This document shows, in pieces, positions 23,767 to 35,026 of a stretch of 64,000 bases of DNA (position 1 is the stretch's first letter; each line of letters starts with the position of its first letter). The notes below the pieces were generated by a model that searched no databases, had not been told where the DNA came from, and saw only the letters and a program-made list of their open reading frames with translations. Location of the stretch: NCBI GenBank assembly GCA_910890315.1, contig CAJVGD010000013.1:930001-994000 (forward strand). Reading direction: 5' to 3'. The stretch is from Serendipita indica DSM 11827. Lineage: Eukaryota; Basidiomycota; Agaricomycetes; Sebacinales; Serendipitaceae. The position numbers and the translations under genes are program-made.

Positions 23767-24315
23767 TTATGGACCAGGCTTGCCAGTTGTTGTCGTTGCA
23801 ATCAAAGGTGGCACGTCGATGGCTGCTGTGACTGTGGGTTGAGCAGTATCCGTCTTTGTGAGGTCTCCTCCGAACCCGGGCAGGGTTTTGGTGGGTTCAT
23901 TCCCTGTCAACGACATCGTTGCACTCGTTCCTGGGTAGTCTGTCGTTGCAGATGAGCTGCTGGTTCGCTGGTTCGCATTGAGTCCAAGCCCTACACCCAG
24001 CCCGACTCCAGCTATCACCAGCAACATGACCAAGACCAAGATGATCCATTTTGTTCTCCCTCGATTCTGGGCCGGTTGACGGGCCGCGTCGGGACCATTC
24101 ATGGGCTGTTCCGAAGCCTATCAAATTGTCCATCAAGTGTAGCCCGCCAGATGCATGAAGAGTGCAGAAGCGTCACAGAGTAGAATAAAGGGTAAGAATA
24201 CGAGTATGTACCGTTCAGAGGGACATGGACGAACCTCGTTCCGCTTCTTGGCATCGCCTGGTGTGCCCGCCAGGAGCGACACATCATAATTATACGTTCC
24301 ACGATTTCCTGACAT
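23767..24315 (-). CDS. Small single-pass membrane protein, tandem copy 2
   Basis: Exon 1 (24315-24235) encodes MSGNRGTYNYDVSLLAGTPG; exon 2 (24117-23767) encodes RTKWIILVLVMLLVIAG followed by GVGLGVGLG and a Thr/Ser-rich tail with EPTKTLPGFGGDLTKTDT. The intron position relative to the SLL motif, the Gly-Val repeat after the membrane segment and the tail motif match the downstream neighbour, so the two arose by tandem duplication. Overall identity outside these motifs is low, so the duplication is not recent. Function unknown; a plasma-membrane or wall-linked protein is possible. Confidence 0.68.
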
Positions 24316-24605
24316 TCTAAGAGTCCGTCCTTTGTCGTCGTTATCCGTAAACTCTGTGCTGGCTTGCAGACGTGCAAGGAGTCGAGGTGTAAATGCTGTC
24401 GCTAAAGATCAATCTGGGCCCTCAAAAGTCTAATGCAGGTTCCATATCAACGAGAAGACAGACAGAAACTCTATTCCTATCGATGAAGCGGGTCTGGACA
24501 CGACGCCACTCGGCCTTTGCTGAGCGTCAAAGCCCTTGTCATCTCCCCATAGTCTCGAATAGAAGGCACATGGGGATATTCTTCACGAGGTATAAGCGGA
24601 CGAAG

Positions 24606-25823
24606 CTATCCTGTCTTAGTATTGTTGTCCGGATGAAGTAAAATACGTACTGAGGCCAGACTATAGTGAGAGAACACTAGTTGTGACATGTATACAGAGA
24701 CATGAATACCAGGCCCTAGCACTCGTTGAATAGTGCCACGAAGCCGTTCTGCCCGGGAGGGGTCCTGAAAGCGTGTGTTGTGCAAATGGAGATACGTAAC
24801 GTGCTTGATAGTAGCAGGGAGTATTGGAGCCAATGATTTCCAGCAGTCTTCTTTAATCTCCTTTCCGTCATCGTGGAACCCAACATGAGCAATGCCACAT
24901 TTACTCCTATCTAGCACTTCCGCAATGTCAGCCATCCGCCTCTGAGGAAGGACAAACCACAGAATCTCTCTAGCATTCGGCATCTTTATGTCACAGTGTA
25001 GACCCGACATACTTGCAAACCATTTGAGTTGTGGCATCCAACGGTGCACTACTGGCGTATAATACTTGAGCCCGATCCCTTCAATAGAGTCACTCGAGTT
25101 TTTGAGGACCCACTTGAGTAATTGAGATGTCGTTGCGTATATAGCGTTTGGTGAGTGGGGCAGGTGAAGGATCACCTCCTTGAATCTGTGCCTTGGCGGT
25201 CGCAAGCTCTGTGGTGGTATGCAGTAGTCAAAATTGCCTTCCATGACGAAGTATTCGAGTTGCCAATGCGCGACCTTTAATAGCTGGAGATGGACGTTGG
25301 TGAATCCGAAATGCATATAGCTCTTTGTCGACCACATGGGTCGATAGAGTCGTAGAGCATGGATTGCAGGCGTCTTCTGCAATGATCGTAGAGTAATGTC
25401 GTCCAAATTGCGCACCTCGACCAACTCGATGCGCAGCTCGTACAAGAGCGGGAAGAGGCGCATACATCTTGCGAGTTGGCCAGGGTCCACGTTGCTTGGA
25501 GATGCGATATCTGTGATACGGACCCAGAGTACGCGAACGGTGTGTGCGAGACGACGAGCGTGCTCCGTCCGTCTTGTCAGGCCTTCCTCGAGGGATAAGA
25601 GGTGCCACATTTGGCTGATTCCAACCTCACGGAAGAGTAGTGTTTGAACGGGTACCCGCCATGCGCGAGAAATGAGTGCGCAATGCGCGAAACGATGGCA
25701 AGGTTTGCGCGTAGGGGAGGGGAATTCGTAAAGATACGAGAGAATAATCTCAATCACATCTCGTACAAGAGGTGGACTGGTTCTCTGCACGGGGTGTAGG
25801 TTCTTCATCGTGGTTGGAACCAA
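24606..25823 (-). CDS. F-box-like domain protein
   Basis: A single-exon frame of 405 residues. Residues ~18-65 (VRDVIEIILSYLYEFPSP then CALISRAWRVPVQTLLFREV) match the degenerate F-box seen in large agaricomycete families: a hydrophobic helix pair followed by SRAW...LLF. The rest lacks clear repeats but has spaced leucines and WxxQLEYF-type segments as in the substrate-binding half of these proteins. Such proteins are usually taken as SCF ubiquitin-ligase adaptors, but few have been tested. The start could also be the second Met (MKNLHP, 15 bases in). Confidence 0.66.
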   Translation of the reverse strand: MVPTTMKNLHPVQRTSPPLVRDVIEIILSYLYEFPSPTRKPCHRFAHCALISRAWRVPVQTLLFREVGISQMWHLLSLEEGLTRRTEHARRLAHTVRVLWVRITDIASPSNVDPGQLARCMRLFPLLYELRIELVEVRNLDDITLRSLQKTPAIHALRLYRPMWSTKSYMHFGFTNVHLQLLKVAHWQLEYFVMEGNFDYCIPPQSLRPPRHRFKEVILHLPHSPNAIYATTSQLLKWVLKNSSDSIEGIGLKYYTPVVHRWMPQLKWFASMSGLHCDIKMPNAREILWFVLPQRRMADIAEVLDRSKCGIAHVGFHDDGKEIKEDCWKSLAPILPATIKHVTYLHLHNTRFQDPSRAERLRGTIQRVLGPGIHVSVYMSQLVFSHYSLASVRILLHPDNNTKTG

Positions 25824-26636
25824 ACTTGAAACCTATCAAGGTAGGCGCCTATTGGAGCCCGAGCTTGCCGATGTAGCTTGCTGATAGTGTCGGTACTGTT
25901 TCAAGTATGAAGGGGAGTACCACGAATACGAATCCCTCAGGCTTTTGACCAGACTGTTCCTAAATCGCTGCTCCAGCCGTTAGGTGTTGAAGTATTTTGT
26001 GCTTACCGGTTAATGGTCTATCGTAAAAGCGTAGATGAGTGACTTGAATCTACTTCAGCCCAAGGAGACTTTCTAACAGCGTGTTCTTGAGCAAGTAGGT
26101 TCTCTTTGCATCTCGATAATAGACACCGCAAAGGCCCAAGATAGAGACCGTATTTATAACCGACCCAGAGTATATTTTGAGTGGTTGTTGCATGACGTAG
26201 CTAGCCTGAAACTGGGGTTGGATGAGGAGAGGTCCAAGTTGTGAGAGTGATTGGCATGCATCACACTTCTTCAGCTGCAAACGAAACGTCTATATAGAGT
26301 CGATTGCTCTGGTGAACATGCCGCGTCTTGACTCCTAGTGCGCGAACTGACATCTGGGTTTCGAAGTTGGGAGAACGGAGAAGAATGAATGAAATCTAAT
26401 CTCTATTAGACCAATGCACTGTCTTGTGATCGTGGTCACCATTCATTAGTGGCAACTCTTACTTTGTTCTCGACCACGACTTTAGATTATTTCAGGCGAT
26501 TGCGCCTCCTCGTTTCGTTCGTCTACGGTATCAAATTATCACCAGAATATACATAACATCCTTAATTTCCATCCACCATTCACCTTGCGCCTCGTTTCTT
26601 CGCGCACCATTATACCCTTTGTCTTCGAACCGGTCA
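25824..26636. other. Intergenic stretch between divergent F-box-like and P450 genes
   Basis: It carries promoters for both neighbours. Only short frames occur here, none with recognisable protein features. AT content rises over 26380-26600 near the P450 start. Confidence 0.45.
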
Positions 26637-29228
26637 TGGTTTCGGCTTCTCTCTTGACGGGGATGATTTCTATCTTCGTCTTCTCTGTAATGTTCTACCG
26701 GTATAGACGGGCTGTCGCAGTACGCCTTTCGCTCGTTCCACGATTACCAAGCTAACACCAGCCAGATGGTCTCCGATTTCCCAGGTCTCCGTTTAATTGT
26801 ATCGCCAATGTGTACCCTCGGTCTTGTTCTTCCACGGCTTCCAATGCCGTTGTACACTTACCCCGGTTTCTCCTTTCCTTGGAACCTCAAGCACGCCGGG
26901 CTCTTCAAGCTCTTTGGCTGCGACACCGTATCTCTCTGTGGGTGGGATGGTCGTGCGATCCTCTACACCTGTGACGTACCCTTCCTCACTCGGATGGCAT
27001 CGTACTCTGGGAGCACCGTGTTTCCAAAACCTATCGAAGAGTACGGTGTGTTGAGCTACTTTGGAGACAACGTGGTTATTGCAGAGCATGCAAACTGGCG
27101 TCGACAGCGCAAGGTTTCCGCTCCCGCCTTTTCCTCCAAAATGTTCGAGCGCCTCTGGATCGACATGGCCAGCATCGTTCGCGAGATGCTCCATGAGGAA
27201 CGTTGGGAAGAGCGCACGCGCGACTTTGTTGGACCCCTTCCTATGGTGCCACAGCAAGCCGAATATGTCGCCGCGACGGGCGAGATTTACTATCCCCACG
27301 TCGTAGACCTCACGCTGCGCATGGCACTGGCGGCAATCGCTCGTACTGGCTTCGGCATCGAGTTTGAATGGCGCTCCGACGAGTCATTTACCAAGTCCTG
27401 CTCATCCTTCGGACAGCCGTTCTGGAAGTCTATTCTGGCCACCTTCTTACGAATTGTATATCAACTCGCCAACAGTGTAATACCAACAATTGTTCTCGAC
27501 GACGTTGTGCGAGCCGTCACAACCTTCGCAGCCACGAACCAACATCGTCGTGGTGACTCGCCACTCCACCTTGCCCTGCAGACGACCTGCAAGGCGATCA
27601 TCACACTCTTTGAAATCACTACAGTACCGCATCAACACACAATGAGGCTGCAAGAAGCGCTTCATTTAGTCGCAAAGGAAAGCACGCTCAAACTAGCCAT
27701 TTCGTCCCTTCCTTCCGTAAGTACTCGAATACGCTTAGATTTGCGATGTCCTTAACGATGCCATAGTGGCTCAAGTGTCTCCCTTTCAGGCGCGTCAGCC
27801 GCATGAATATGGCATTTGATTGTCTGCATCGTGAACTCAAGAACATGATCGCTTCACGCAGACAGGAGATTGCCATGTTTATGGAGGGGAGTTTGGAATC
27901 TATGAGCATGTCATCTATGTGTGACTCTGACGAATCAGGCAGCTCAGGACTTCCCTCAGCGTCGACATTTGGATCCCAATTGCAGGAGAAAGAGGAGCCG
28001 TTCGACCTATTGTCCAACTTGGTTCGCTCTGCAATACAAACGGAGCGCGTCGGAGGTCAAAGCCTCTCCGAAGACGAAATCATTGGAAATGCGTACATCT
28101 ACCTCCTCGCCGGTCACGAGACCACGGCTCATTCGATGGCTTGGACACTGGCTCTCCTCGCTGCCTATCCAGAGGAGCAAGAAAAGGCGTACCATGAGAT
28201 TATGGAGCATGATTCGCAAGAGGATACGATCATCCGTGATTACCCCAAGTTCAAGTTCCTGCTCGCCTGCTACTACGAAACCCTTCGTCTATTTCCTCCT
28301 GTCCAGCAAATCCCCAAAGTTGCAGCGGAGGACACCCAGATCCTCATTGACAAGAGCAACAAGGTTGGGCCCGATTCCCCTGTTCCTGCTCAGCAATCCG
28401 AGCAACGACTGATGCCGCCATCCGAGTCGTTCAGTGACAGAAAACTGGGAACCTTTCCATCCCTCGACTCAGAGGCCTCATTGACTCCGAGTCCATCTCG
28501 CGTCTTCGGCAATCATAGGCGACACAAACTCCCACCTCTCATCATTCCTGCTCGCAATCAGACTCATCATCAGCTCGACTTTTCGTCCAGCCTACCATCA
28601 CTGCCGAGTACCCCAGTTGCGTCCCCGATGCGCGAAACTATGGCATATGTTGGTACTCCCGTTTCCGGAAACACCCCGAGTTCTCTTCGCTCTGAGTTTA
28701 TCGGACCCACTCCCTTTGTCCAACTCTCAAAGGACGGGAGTGAGGTGAAACGAAGCGAGCTCTCCTCAAATGAGGAGCAAGTCAGCTTGATTATCAAAAA
28801 GGGAACCATTATCTTTATCTCCCCCCCAGCAGTTCGTGAGTGAACCGGTCAATCAAGCGATTCGATATTGACCTTCTGTAGATTATAATCCCAAGTATTG
28901 GGAAGAACCAGAAAAGTTTACGCCGGAACGATTCCTCAAACCGTATTGTAGATCGGCATTTATTCCGTGAGTTCAATCCTATCCTTTGTTCGTCACTCAA
29001 CTCACAACTGGTAGGTTTGGCGTCGGTACCCGAGCATGCTTGGGCCGTAAGTTTTCGGAAGTCGAATCGGTTTGCATGCTGGTGCATCTTCTCAGAAGCT
29101 ACTCGGTCCATCTACCCTTACTGCCTGGACAAACAGTCGAGGAGGCAAGAGCCAAGTTTTCCAGAGCGAGCGTCCGCATTACGCTTACGCCAGATAAAGT
29201 GCCACTCGTATTTCGTAGACGCAAATGA
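26637..29228 (+). CDS. Cytochrome P450 monooxygenase with large insertion
   Basis: Five exons. Exon 1 (26637 to about 26715) is a membrane anchor, MVSASLLTGMISIFVFSVMF. Exon 2 (about 26766-27717) carries ANWRRQRKVSAPAFSSKMF, the helix C WxxxR region. Exon 3 (27768-28833) has the I-helix AGHETT and the ExxR helix ETLRLFPP. Exon 4 has HYNPKYWEEPEKFTPERF. Exon 5 has the heme loop FGVGTRACLG, whose Cys ligates the iron, ending at 29228. Between ExxR and the PERF region lies an extra ~140-residue Ser/Pro-rich segment (28360-28770), in frame and unlike usual P450s. It probably hydroxylates a small hydrophobic compound at the ER; no cluster partner is evident. The CYP family was not assigned. Confidence 0.88.
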
Positions 29229-29379
29229 TCGTCTATTCGTTTGTCTTAGATTATCTGCTATGTATCAGGGTCGGCTCATCGCTCGTCTTGATGGATCCAT
29301 ACGGATTACCCATACACTCGATTGTGGATTGCAAAGAAAGACAAGGTTCGACTGAAACATTCATCGTCTCGCGATCGGC

Positions 29380-31410
29380 TCAACGGCATTGGCTGTACCA
29401 GGTGTTGGCGTAAGTGCACATATAGGGAGAGGCGCACTTGGTAGGCCCAGTATATCCTACAGTGTTAAGTTTAGTACCAAACAAGGTATTCAAGGATTAT
29501 ACTTGCCGATACCTCCACACTGAGCATACTGAACATCATAAAAATTAGCGGGACATCATTTTAAAACGGAGAAAACATACGCGGGTAACAATACCAGGAT
29601 TCACGGTTGTTGAGGTTGCCTTGACCGAAGTTGACGTCTTTGTTGGTGAAGTAGACGTCTTGGCCGTCGACGTCGCCTGTGCAGTTACCGCTTGAACCAT
29701 TGTCGAGGACGTTTGGAGGGACATGAGTTTACTCTTCGCTGCAATAACAGGGAAGAATGAAGTGGGTATGGTGGTCCTATCGAGCCACGGAGATGAGGAT
29801 AGAGACTAAAGCAATCTGTGGCTTGTACTCACGGTACAGGAATCGAGGCTGTCGCGGGGAATCCAACTGTCAAATCACCTGGCATTGTCGTTGGTGTAGA
29901 GTATCCGGACGGTCTCGTTGGCGTGACCGTCACGACAGCATACGAGCTCGGTGTGGCCGACTTGATACATCCAACGCCAGTCCCAAACGCCGACTCGCAT
30001 TTGTAGATTGCCTTATTTGTCTGTGACCACATGTTGACGTCTGTGAGTGCGATGTTCGGGCAGGGTGCGCCGTCCGCGCAAATGAGCGCAATGGGAGGAC
30101 GGTTGTCGCCATTCACCACGTCGCCGTTCCAGTTGGTGAATGCGATGTTGGAAATTTTGACACCTGGACCTTCTAGAGGCTTCATAGATGCCCAGTATTG
30201 GTTGATGTATAGCCCGTATGCCGTCCCACGCGAGATAAAGTTTTGCAAGAGAACATTGGAGACGGTACCGTTTCCTCCATTGCTTTTGATCATCATAGCT
30301 TAGTTACCACCATTGGTATATATGCGACTAGGCCAACCCATCAGAGACCTCGCTATGCGCGGACATGACTCACTTGTACTCGATATTGGAGATGTTGGTG
30401 TTGATTCCCAGGCTTCCAAAGGCAGACCCTCCAGATTGATTGCACCAAATGTTCTCGACGAGGATATTGTGAGCAGGTGATTTGACCGTGACGCATTCGT
30501 CCCGGTTGGTCACCATCACATCGTGGACATAGTGATTCGTTCCGGTAATATCAATGCCATCCGAGCCACCAATGTCGGCACCCCGGATGACCATGTTGTA
30601 GACTTCGCCATTGGAACCTTCTTGGACAATGAGGTGAAATGCGGGGGCTGTTTGACTTAAGCCAAAGTGCATCCACAAACCGGAAAATCGTACGATCAAC
30701 CAGGACTAGATCATGTACGGACCAGTTGCTACACTTCACTATACGAAGGAAGCGAGGTCTACCCAAATTTCAGCGGGAGCCTCGACGACTGGAACGCATA
30801 CCCAGTATTCCTGCAAAGATACCCGTTTCCCTGGAATCCTCCCTTACTATTGGCTGAGTACATTTCAAAATCGTCGGCGTTTTGAATGATGATCATGTGC
30901 CCTCCAGTCGTAGCAAGAGCGTCGGTCAGAAATGACAAAGTCGACCAGCTATGCCTGCACCGGTTCTAGTGATGAAACCATCCATTCGGAACGCCCAATG
31001 GCTAAATATATTGTCAGAGGTCCTCCTTTCGTAGCCGTTTGATTACCTTCCACGGTTCAATGTTACCCATGTCTGCATATCGTAGTTGCCTGGAAAATCT
31101 CAATGAAGATCCGACTTTTAGTGTAATAATCACCTGCAGGAAGATACAAGGTCGATCCGGAACTCTTAGTGACACAGTTCTAAAGCCCATATCAGGCAAT
31201 CTTCCCAGTCCAAAGGAAACTCACGTTATATGCGCTCAAAATTGCTGGACCTATATCTTTAGATCCGATAGTTCCTCCGTAATCGAGTACATTGCAGATA
31301 TTTGACTTGGAGGCGCGAGAGGTGGTAGGTCCGACGGGCCCAATGAGCAGGGCACCCACACCAAGGATGAAGTCATAAAGTGTAAAGAACAACGTCAGGT
31401 ATAAGAACAT
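29380..31410 (-). CDS. Secreted GH28 rhamnogalacturonase-like pectinase with C-terminal CBM1; one in-frame stop
   Basis: Minus strand, many exons. The hydrophobic start ([19 protein letters not shown]) is a signal peptide. The GH28 beta-helix follows: [40 protein letters not shown] and GGSAFGSLG, the rhamnogalacturonase variants of the NTD, DD and GHG motifs. A Thr/Ser linker ([16 protein letters not shown]) leads to YAQCGGI. A GC-AG intron at 29457-29506 then joins to [14 protein letters not shown] and WYSQCR, a complete four-Cys CBM1 ending at 29380. At 30300-30302 an in-frame TAA sits where relatives have Gln before MMIKSNGG; I found no splice that removes it. The substrate would be pectin rhamnogalacturonan, with CBM1 holding the enzyme to cellulose in plant walls. 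Confidence 0.8.
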
Positions 31411-32296
31411 GGTATAAGAACGAAAGGCAGTGGCGAAAGAGAGGAAGGATTTTTGACCACTTTCGCTGTTCAGCCTGGCTTCTTATTGCATCCTGCGGCC
31501 ATTTTCGTGGGAGAAGTAACGGAAATTATTCGTATCTTCCTTGACGTATGCCAACTCGACGGCAGTCGCCTTCCATGGTTGTCATCGGTAGTAATATTGG
31601 GAACAGGCGATAGCCTTTGACGACAGATTAAGCGAAAACGAGACTCTCCGATTATTGATAAGATCGGAGGTTAGGAGATGAGCAGATTCAGTCGGGCGTG
31701 GAGAGGCCGTCCAGCTTCTTACGGTTTCTACACCAACACCCAGGCTAACGTATCCGAAATTGAAGCGTTGTGTGCCTTTAACATGCGTTCGTCGTGCGTC
31801 TCTGATTTCTGGAGATATTCGTTTGCAAAACCACGGTTCCCATCGCATCCAAGGAAATAAATGGAATACGTTATCCCATGAATGCAATCGAAAGAAAGTT
31901 TTGTCGTCAATGCCACACTCAGGTTCCTCGTAGCTTCATGGGGGAGAGAGCGGATGTCGGCACCACTTGGCCCTAGATCGAGATTAGGTCCTTGGTTTGT
32001 ATAAAAATGATTGGGTACAACTACTCAGACCACGTTTACGCTGTAATTCGCGAGGATTCATAGGCAAGGATGTCGGAACCGTTGGTATTTGCAAAGGAGG
32101 CGAACAGGGTGCAAGACGGACGGAGAAGAGTCTCCCTAATGGCCAAACTTAACCGGAGATTGCATAAATGCTTAAATATACCAGGATATGAAACATCGGG
32201 GTTTAAAAGCCTACTATGAGTATTCTTTGACGCATATCTAATCCCTCAAGTTGTTCGGATGCCAATTTTGGGCATAATACCGTCAAAAAAGCCATA
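31411..32296. other. Intergenic stretch, GH28 promoter side
   Basis: No gene could be supported on either strand. Short frames at 31582-31916 have no protein-like features. The GH28 promoter and the 3' end of the F-box-like gene lie here. Confidence 0.45.
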
Positions 32297-33574
32297 TCAG
32301 CACGAAAAATGAATACTTTTCTCCACCAAGGAGACCCCGACTTTAGCTGCGAGTCCATGGAGAGACTCCCATCCCGAGCCCTCCTTCGGTATTCCACCAA
32401 TCGACATGGTCTTGAGAGCCGGAAATTGTGAACGATCTGCTCGCATTGATGTAAGAATACCTCGATAGCATTCGACGACGTCTGTCCACTCCCACAAGTC
32501 GTCGAATGCTTCAAGCTCGAGACCCTCCAGGCTATTTGGCAGGAGCCCAGATATCTCCGAAGAGCGAGTCGTATCATCTCCAAGGAGAAGAGATGCCGGA
32601 ACACACAGTAACCGGAGTCGTGCAAACCCCTTGAGTGAACCAATCGTTTCCTGACCGTCTAGTTCCCCATCATATTCAGTCAGAGAGATAATGAGTGTCT
32701 CCAGACTCGTAGATACGTAGGAGAGCGCCTTGCCAACGTTGGAAAACGGGGAATCGACCCAACCAACTGTCGCGGATGCAAGTTCATACTTCAGGCATTT
32801 CAACGCCTTCGGTAGGCGCAGAAATACCTCGATACTGTCTCCAGATAGTGCGCATTGGTAAAGACAGAGACTCTCCACGGACGATTGACCGTAGAAGTCT
32901 CGCAAGTCACGCAAGTAGGGTGTGACTGACCCAACCCCGGGCGGTTCGTCGTTGTCATCGTATGTAATGCATGCGCGTGCTTCTATACGTGTAATAGAGG
33001 GTTGGAAGAAGAACGCGTGGAGGTTCCTACAGTCAAAGCCACCCTCGGTATCCCAATGCGCATAGGAGACGGTGGACAATGAGCTAGAGAGAAGTCCACA
33101 TTTGATTATAGTGAATAAATCTGTCTCCAAAAAGTGTGTATCTCCCGACGGACTGAGCTCGAGCCGACCCAGCTGAGGAAGAAGCGTAAGCAAGAGGAGA
33201 ACCTCTGCGCTTTCTGATACTGCTGAAATTCCTTCCACGACCGATTCCGGCAGTCGAGTTGTCGCTACCTCCGCGAACCGTGTGAGCACTTGCTCGACCT
33301 CCGGATCGTCGACGCGTTCGGTGTCGTCATCGTAGTTTGCGTCCCAGGATATATTGAGAGACTTGATCAAGTGACCCAGGGGGGGATTATTGACGATGGA
33401 GCGAAGGAGAAAGTAGTGGCCCTTGTTTCTGAGCCAAATTTGTCTGTAGAGGAGCGGATAGACGATCCGACGAAGCCTCTTCGACGTAAAACAAAGCACC
33501 AGATGATCTCGTTTGCCGAATATGGAATCTTCGGCAATCAAAACCAAGACTTCGTCGGACAGTGCGGTGGACAT
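32297..33574 (-). CDS. F-box-like leucine-rich protein, paralog A
   Basis: Single exon. The frame opens at 33643, but alignment with the paralog at 52227 supports the inner start MSTALSDEVLVLIAE at 33574. The N-terminus is F-box-like: a DEVL helix, then CFTSKRLRRIVYPLLYRQIW. The body has Leu-rich segments spaced like degenerate LRRs (LLLLTLLPQLGRLELSPSG, LKGFARLRLLCVPASLLLG). Shared with the paralog are KRLRRIVYPLLY, LLLLTLLP, AFFFQPS, FYGxSSVE and LPKALK. Its expected role is SCF substrate adaptor, inferred only from the family. Confidence 0.7.
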   Translation of the reverse strand: MSTALSDEVLVLIAEDSIFGKRDHLVLCFTSKRLRRIVYPLLYRQIWLRNKGHYFLLRSIVNNPPLGHLIKSLNISWDANYDDDTERVDDPEVEQVLTRFAEVATTRLPESVVEGISAVSESAEVLLLLTLLPQLGRLELSPSGDTHFLETDLFTIIKCGLLSSSLSTVSYAHWDTEGGFDCRNLHAFFFQPSITRIEARACITYDDNDEPPGVGSVTPYLRDLRDFYGQSSVESLCLYQCALSGDSIEVFLRLPKALKCLKYELASATVGWVDSPFSNVGKALSYVSTSLETLIISLTEYDGELDGQETIGSLKGFARLRLLCVPASLLLGDDTTRSSEISGLLPNSLEGLELEAFDDLWEWTDVVECYRGILTSMRADRSQFPALKTMSIGGIPKEGSGWESLHGLAAKVGVSLVEKSIHFSC

Positions 33575-33643
33575 TGTGAGCAAGTCGTCGATGAGAGACA
33601 GGTCATGACACGAGAGGGTAATTATAAGTTTCCTTAAGATCAA

Positions 33644-34862
33644 TTGGTCATTTTCTCAAACAACATTGAATATTAGTCGGCGCTTAAAGGTGTGGCAAAC
33701 ACTTAATATACGATCCAATCCAAGGTGATGGGTTCACACGCGGCGCAATACTGGTCAGTAGCGCCTGTGAACGCAGTATTTCTATGCCATGTACATAGAG
33801 AACAAGGCACTGATGACCATCGCTCTCAGATTGCTAGGAGCTTGACCATATGTTGATTTCTATGTCACATATAACCAAGGTCCCTGGATACGAAAATATT
33901 GTTGGGCGAGACTATCTCCGCAATTGGCCCGTAAGAGAGGTAAGTGGTCCAGGAGTCATGTAACTCACCCAGGGGACCGGCGGCACCGTTCAAAGCAGAA
34001 ATTACTGATTCCCTTTCCCTCATGAGATCAGCAATGTGTGCCTGAATTGATCCTAAACGCTGGGTATAGGTATATCGTGGTTCACCCGTGCGGCTTCTCC
34101 AAATTGTTGTAACCATTATAATCTAAGAGAAAAATAAAATGTAGATTTTCGCTCAGTTGGTCGTACCACGATCCACCACCATTTCCAGGGACAAGTTCAG
34201 CTTGTCTCACCATTCGGGCTAAAGACAGCGAATGCCCAACTTCATATCAACAAGTAATGAAATGAAAGAGGACAGACCCTGGTGTCTAGTTATTAATAAG
34301 ACATTGTATTTCTCGTAGCTTTGTCGGTGCCGGGGGACCACAGCAAAGGCTCAAGCAATGTCAATTAAATAGTATGACAGCTCAATGGAGCCGGGGATCT
34401 CACCATTGCCGTATATTAAACCGCTTTCTTCAGTCACCCTTCGCTTGTGGCAGTGTGAGAATCCCCAAGTAGCATGAGCTGGATGCGCACGGTCTACCAT
34501 CTCAGTGTATTGCCAAACAGCAGCCCTGACCGGTGTTTACCCTGCCAGATTTCAGTGTCGTCTGTTATGGCATTTATTGCCATGGCCGGTGGGCTCAACC
34601 TGACGATTAATAACCTTGATGCTAGGATATGTAGAATGTAGGGATTCTGTCTTATGTATCTCCTGGTGGAGACAAGTGACCAGTTTACCGTATCGAGTAC
34701 GAGAAACCGCATCACGATCCATTCTCGTCACCTGTAGGCTATGCAGACACAATCGGCAGACTCGAGTACAGCCAGTGCTTTCCTTCGTACCAACGGGCAG
34801 GGGCGCCGACCGCAAGTGCGTTTGGGTCGGTCGGGGAAAGGCGACCTGCATTCCAGGATAGT
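33644..34862. other. Intergenic stretch before the peptide-gene cluster
   Basis: A minus-strand frame at 33865-34116 reads RLGSIQAHIADLMRERESVI and is helix-like, but no partner exon or family was found, so it is left as possible. Nothing else is recognised until the TATA box at 34864. Confidence 0.35.
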
Positions 34863-34863
34863 C

Positions 34864-34950
34864 TATAAAGGAGACGCTTACACGCCATAATCGAGCTCCA
34901 GTTTCTTCTCCTTTCCTCTTCTCGTTTTCATTCGACTGGCCTGGTGCCCC
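34864..34950 (+). promoter_or_regulatory. TATA box and GGCCTGGTGCC leader element of KRS-RRF member 1
   Basis: TATAAA at 34864-34869 is followed by a pyrimidine-rich tract, then TGGCCTGGTGCCCC at 34937-34950. A GTACGC donor just downstream suggests that the element ends the first, non-coding exon. The same word precedes seven other small secreted-protein genes in this window. Confidence 0.72.
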
Positions 34951-35026
34951 TTTGTACGCATTGAGGATTACCGACCACGCATTGTAGAACTGACCCTCCT
35001 CAATAGTGTTGAATAACTCTGCGAAC

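Noticed and set aside
33865-34116. 83-codon minus-strand frame with helix-like sequence
   Set aside because: No partner exon, start context or family; could be a remnant but not supported as a gene.
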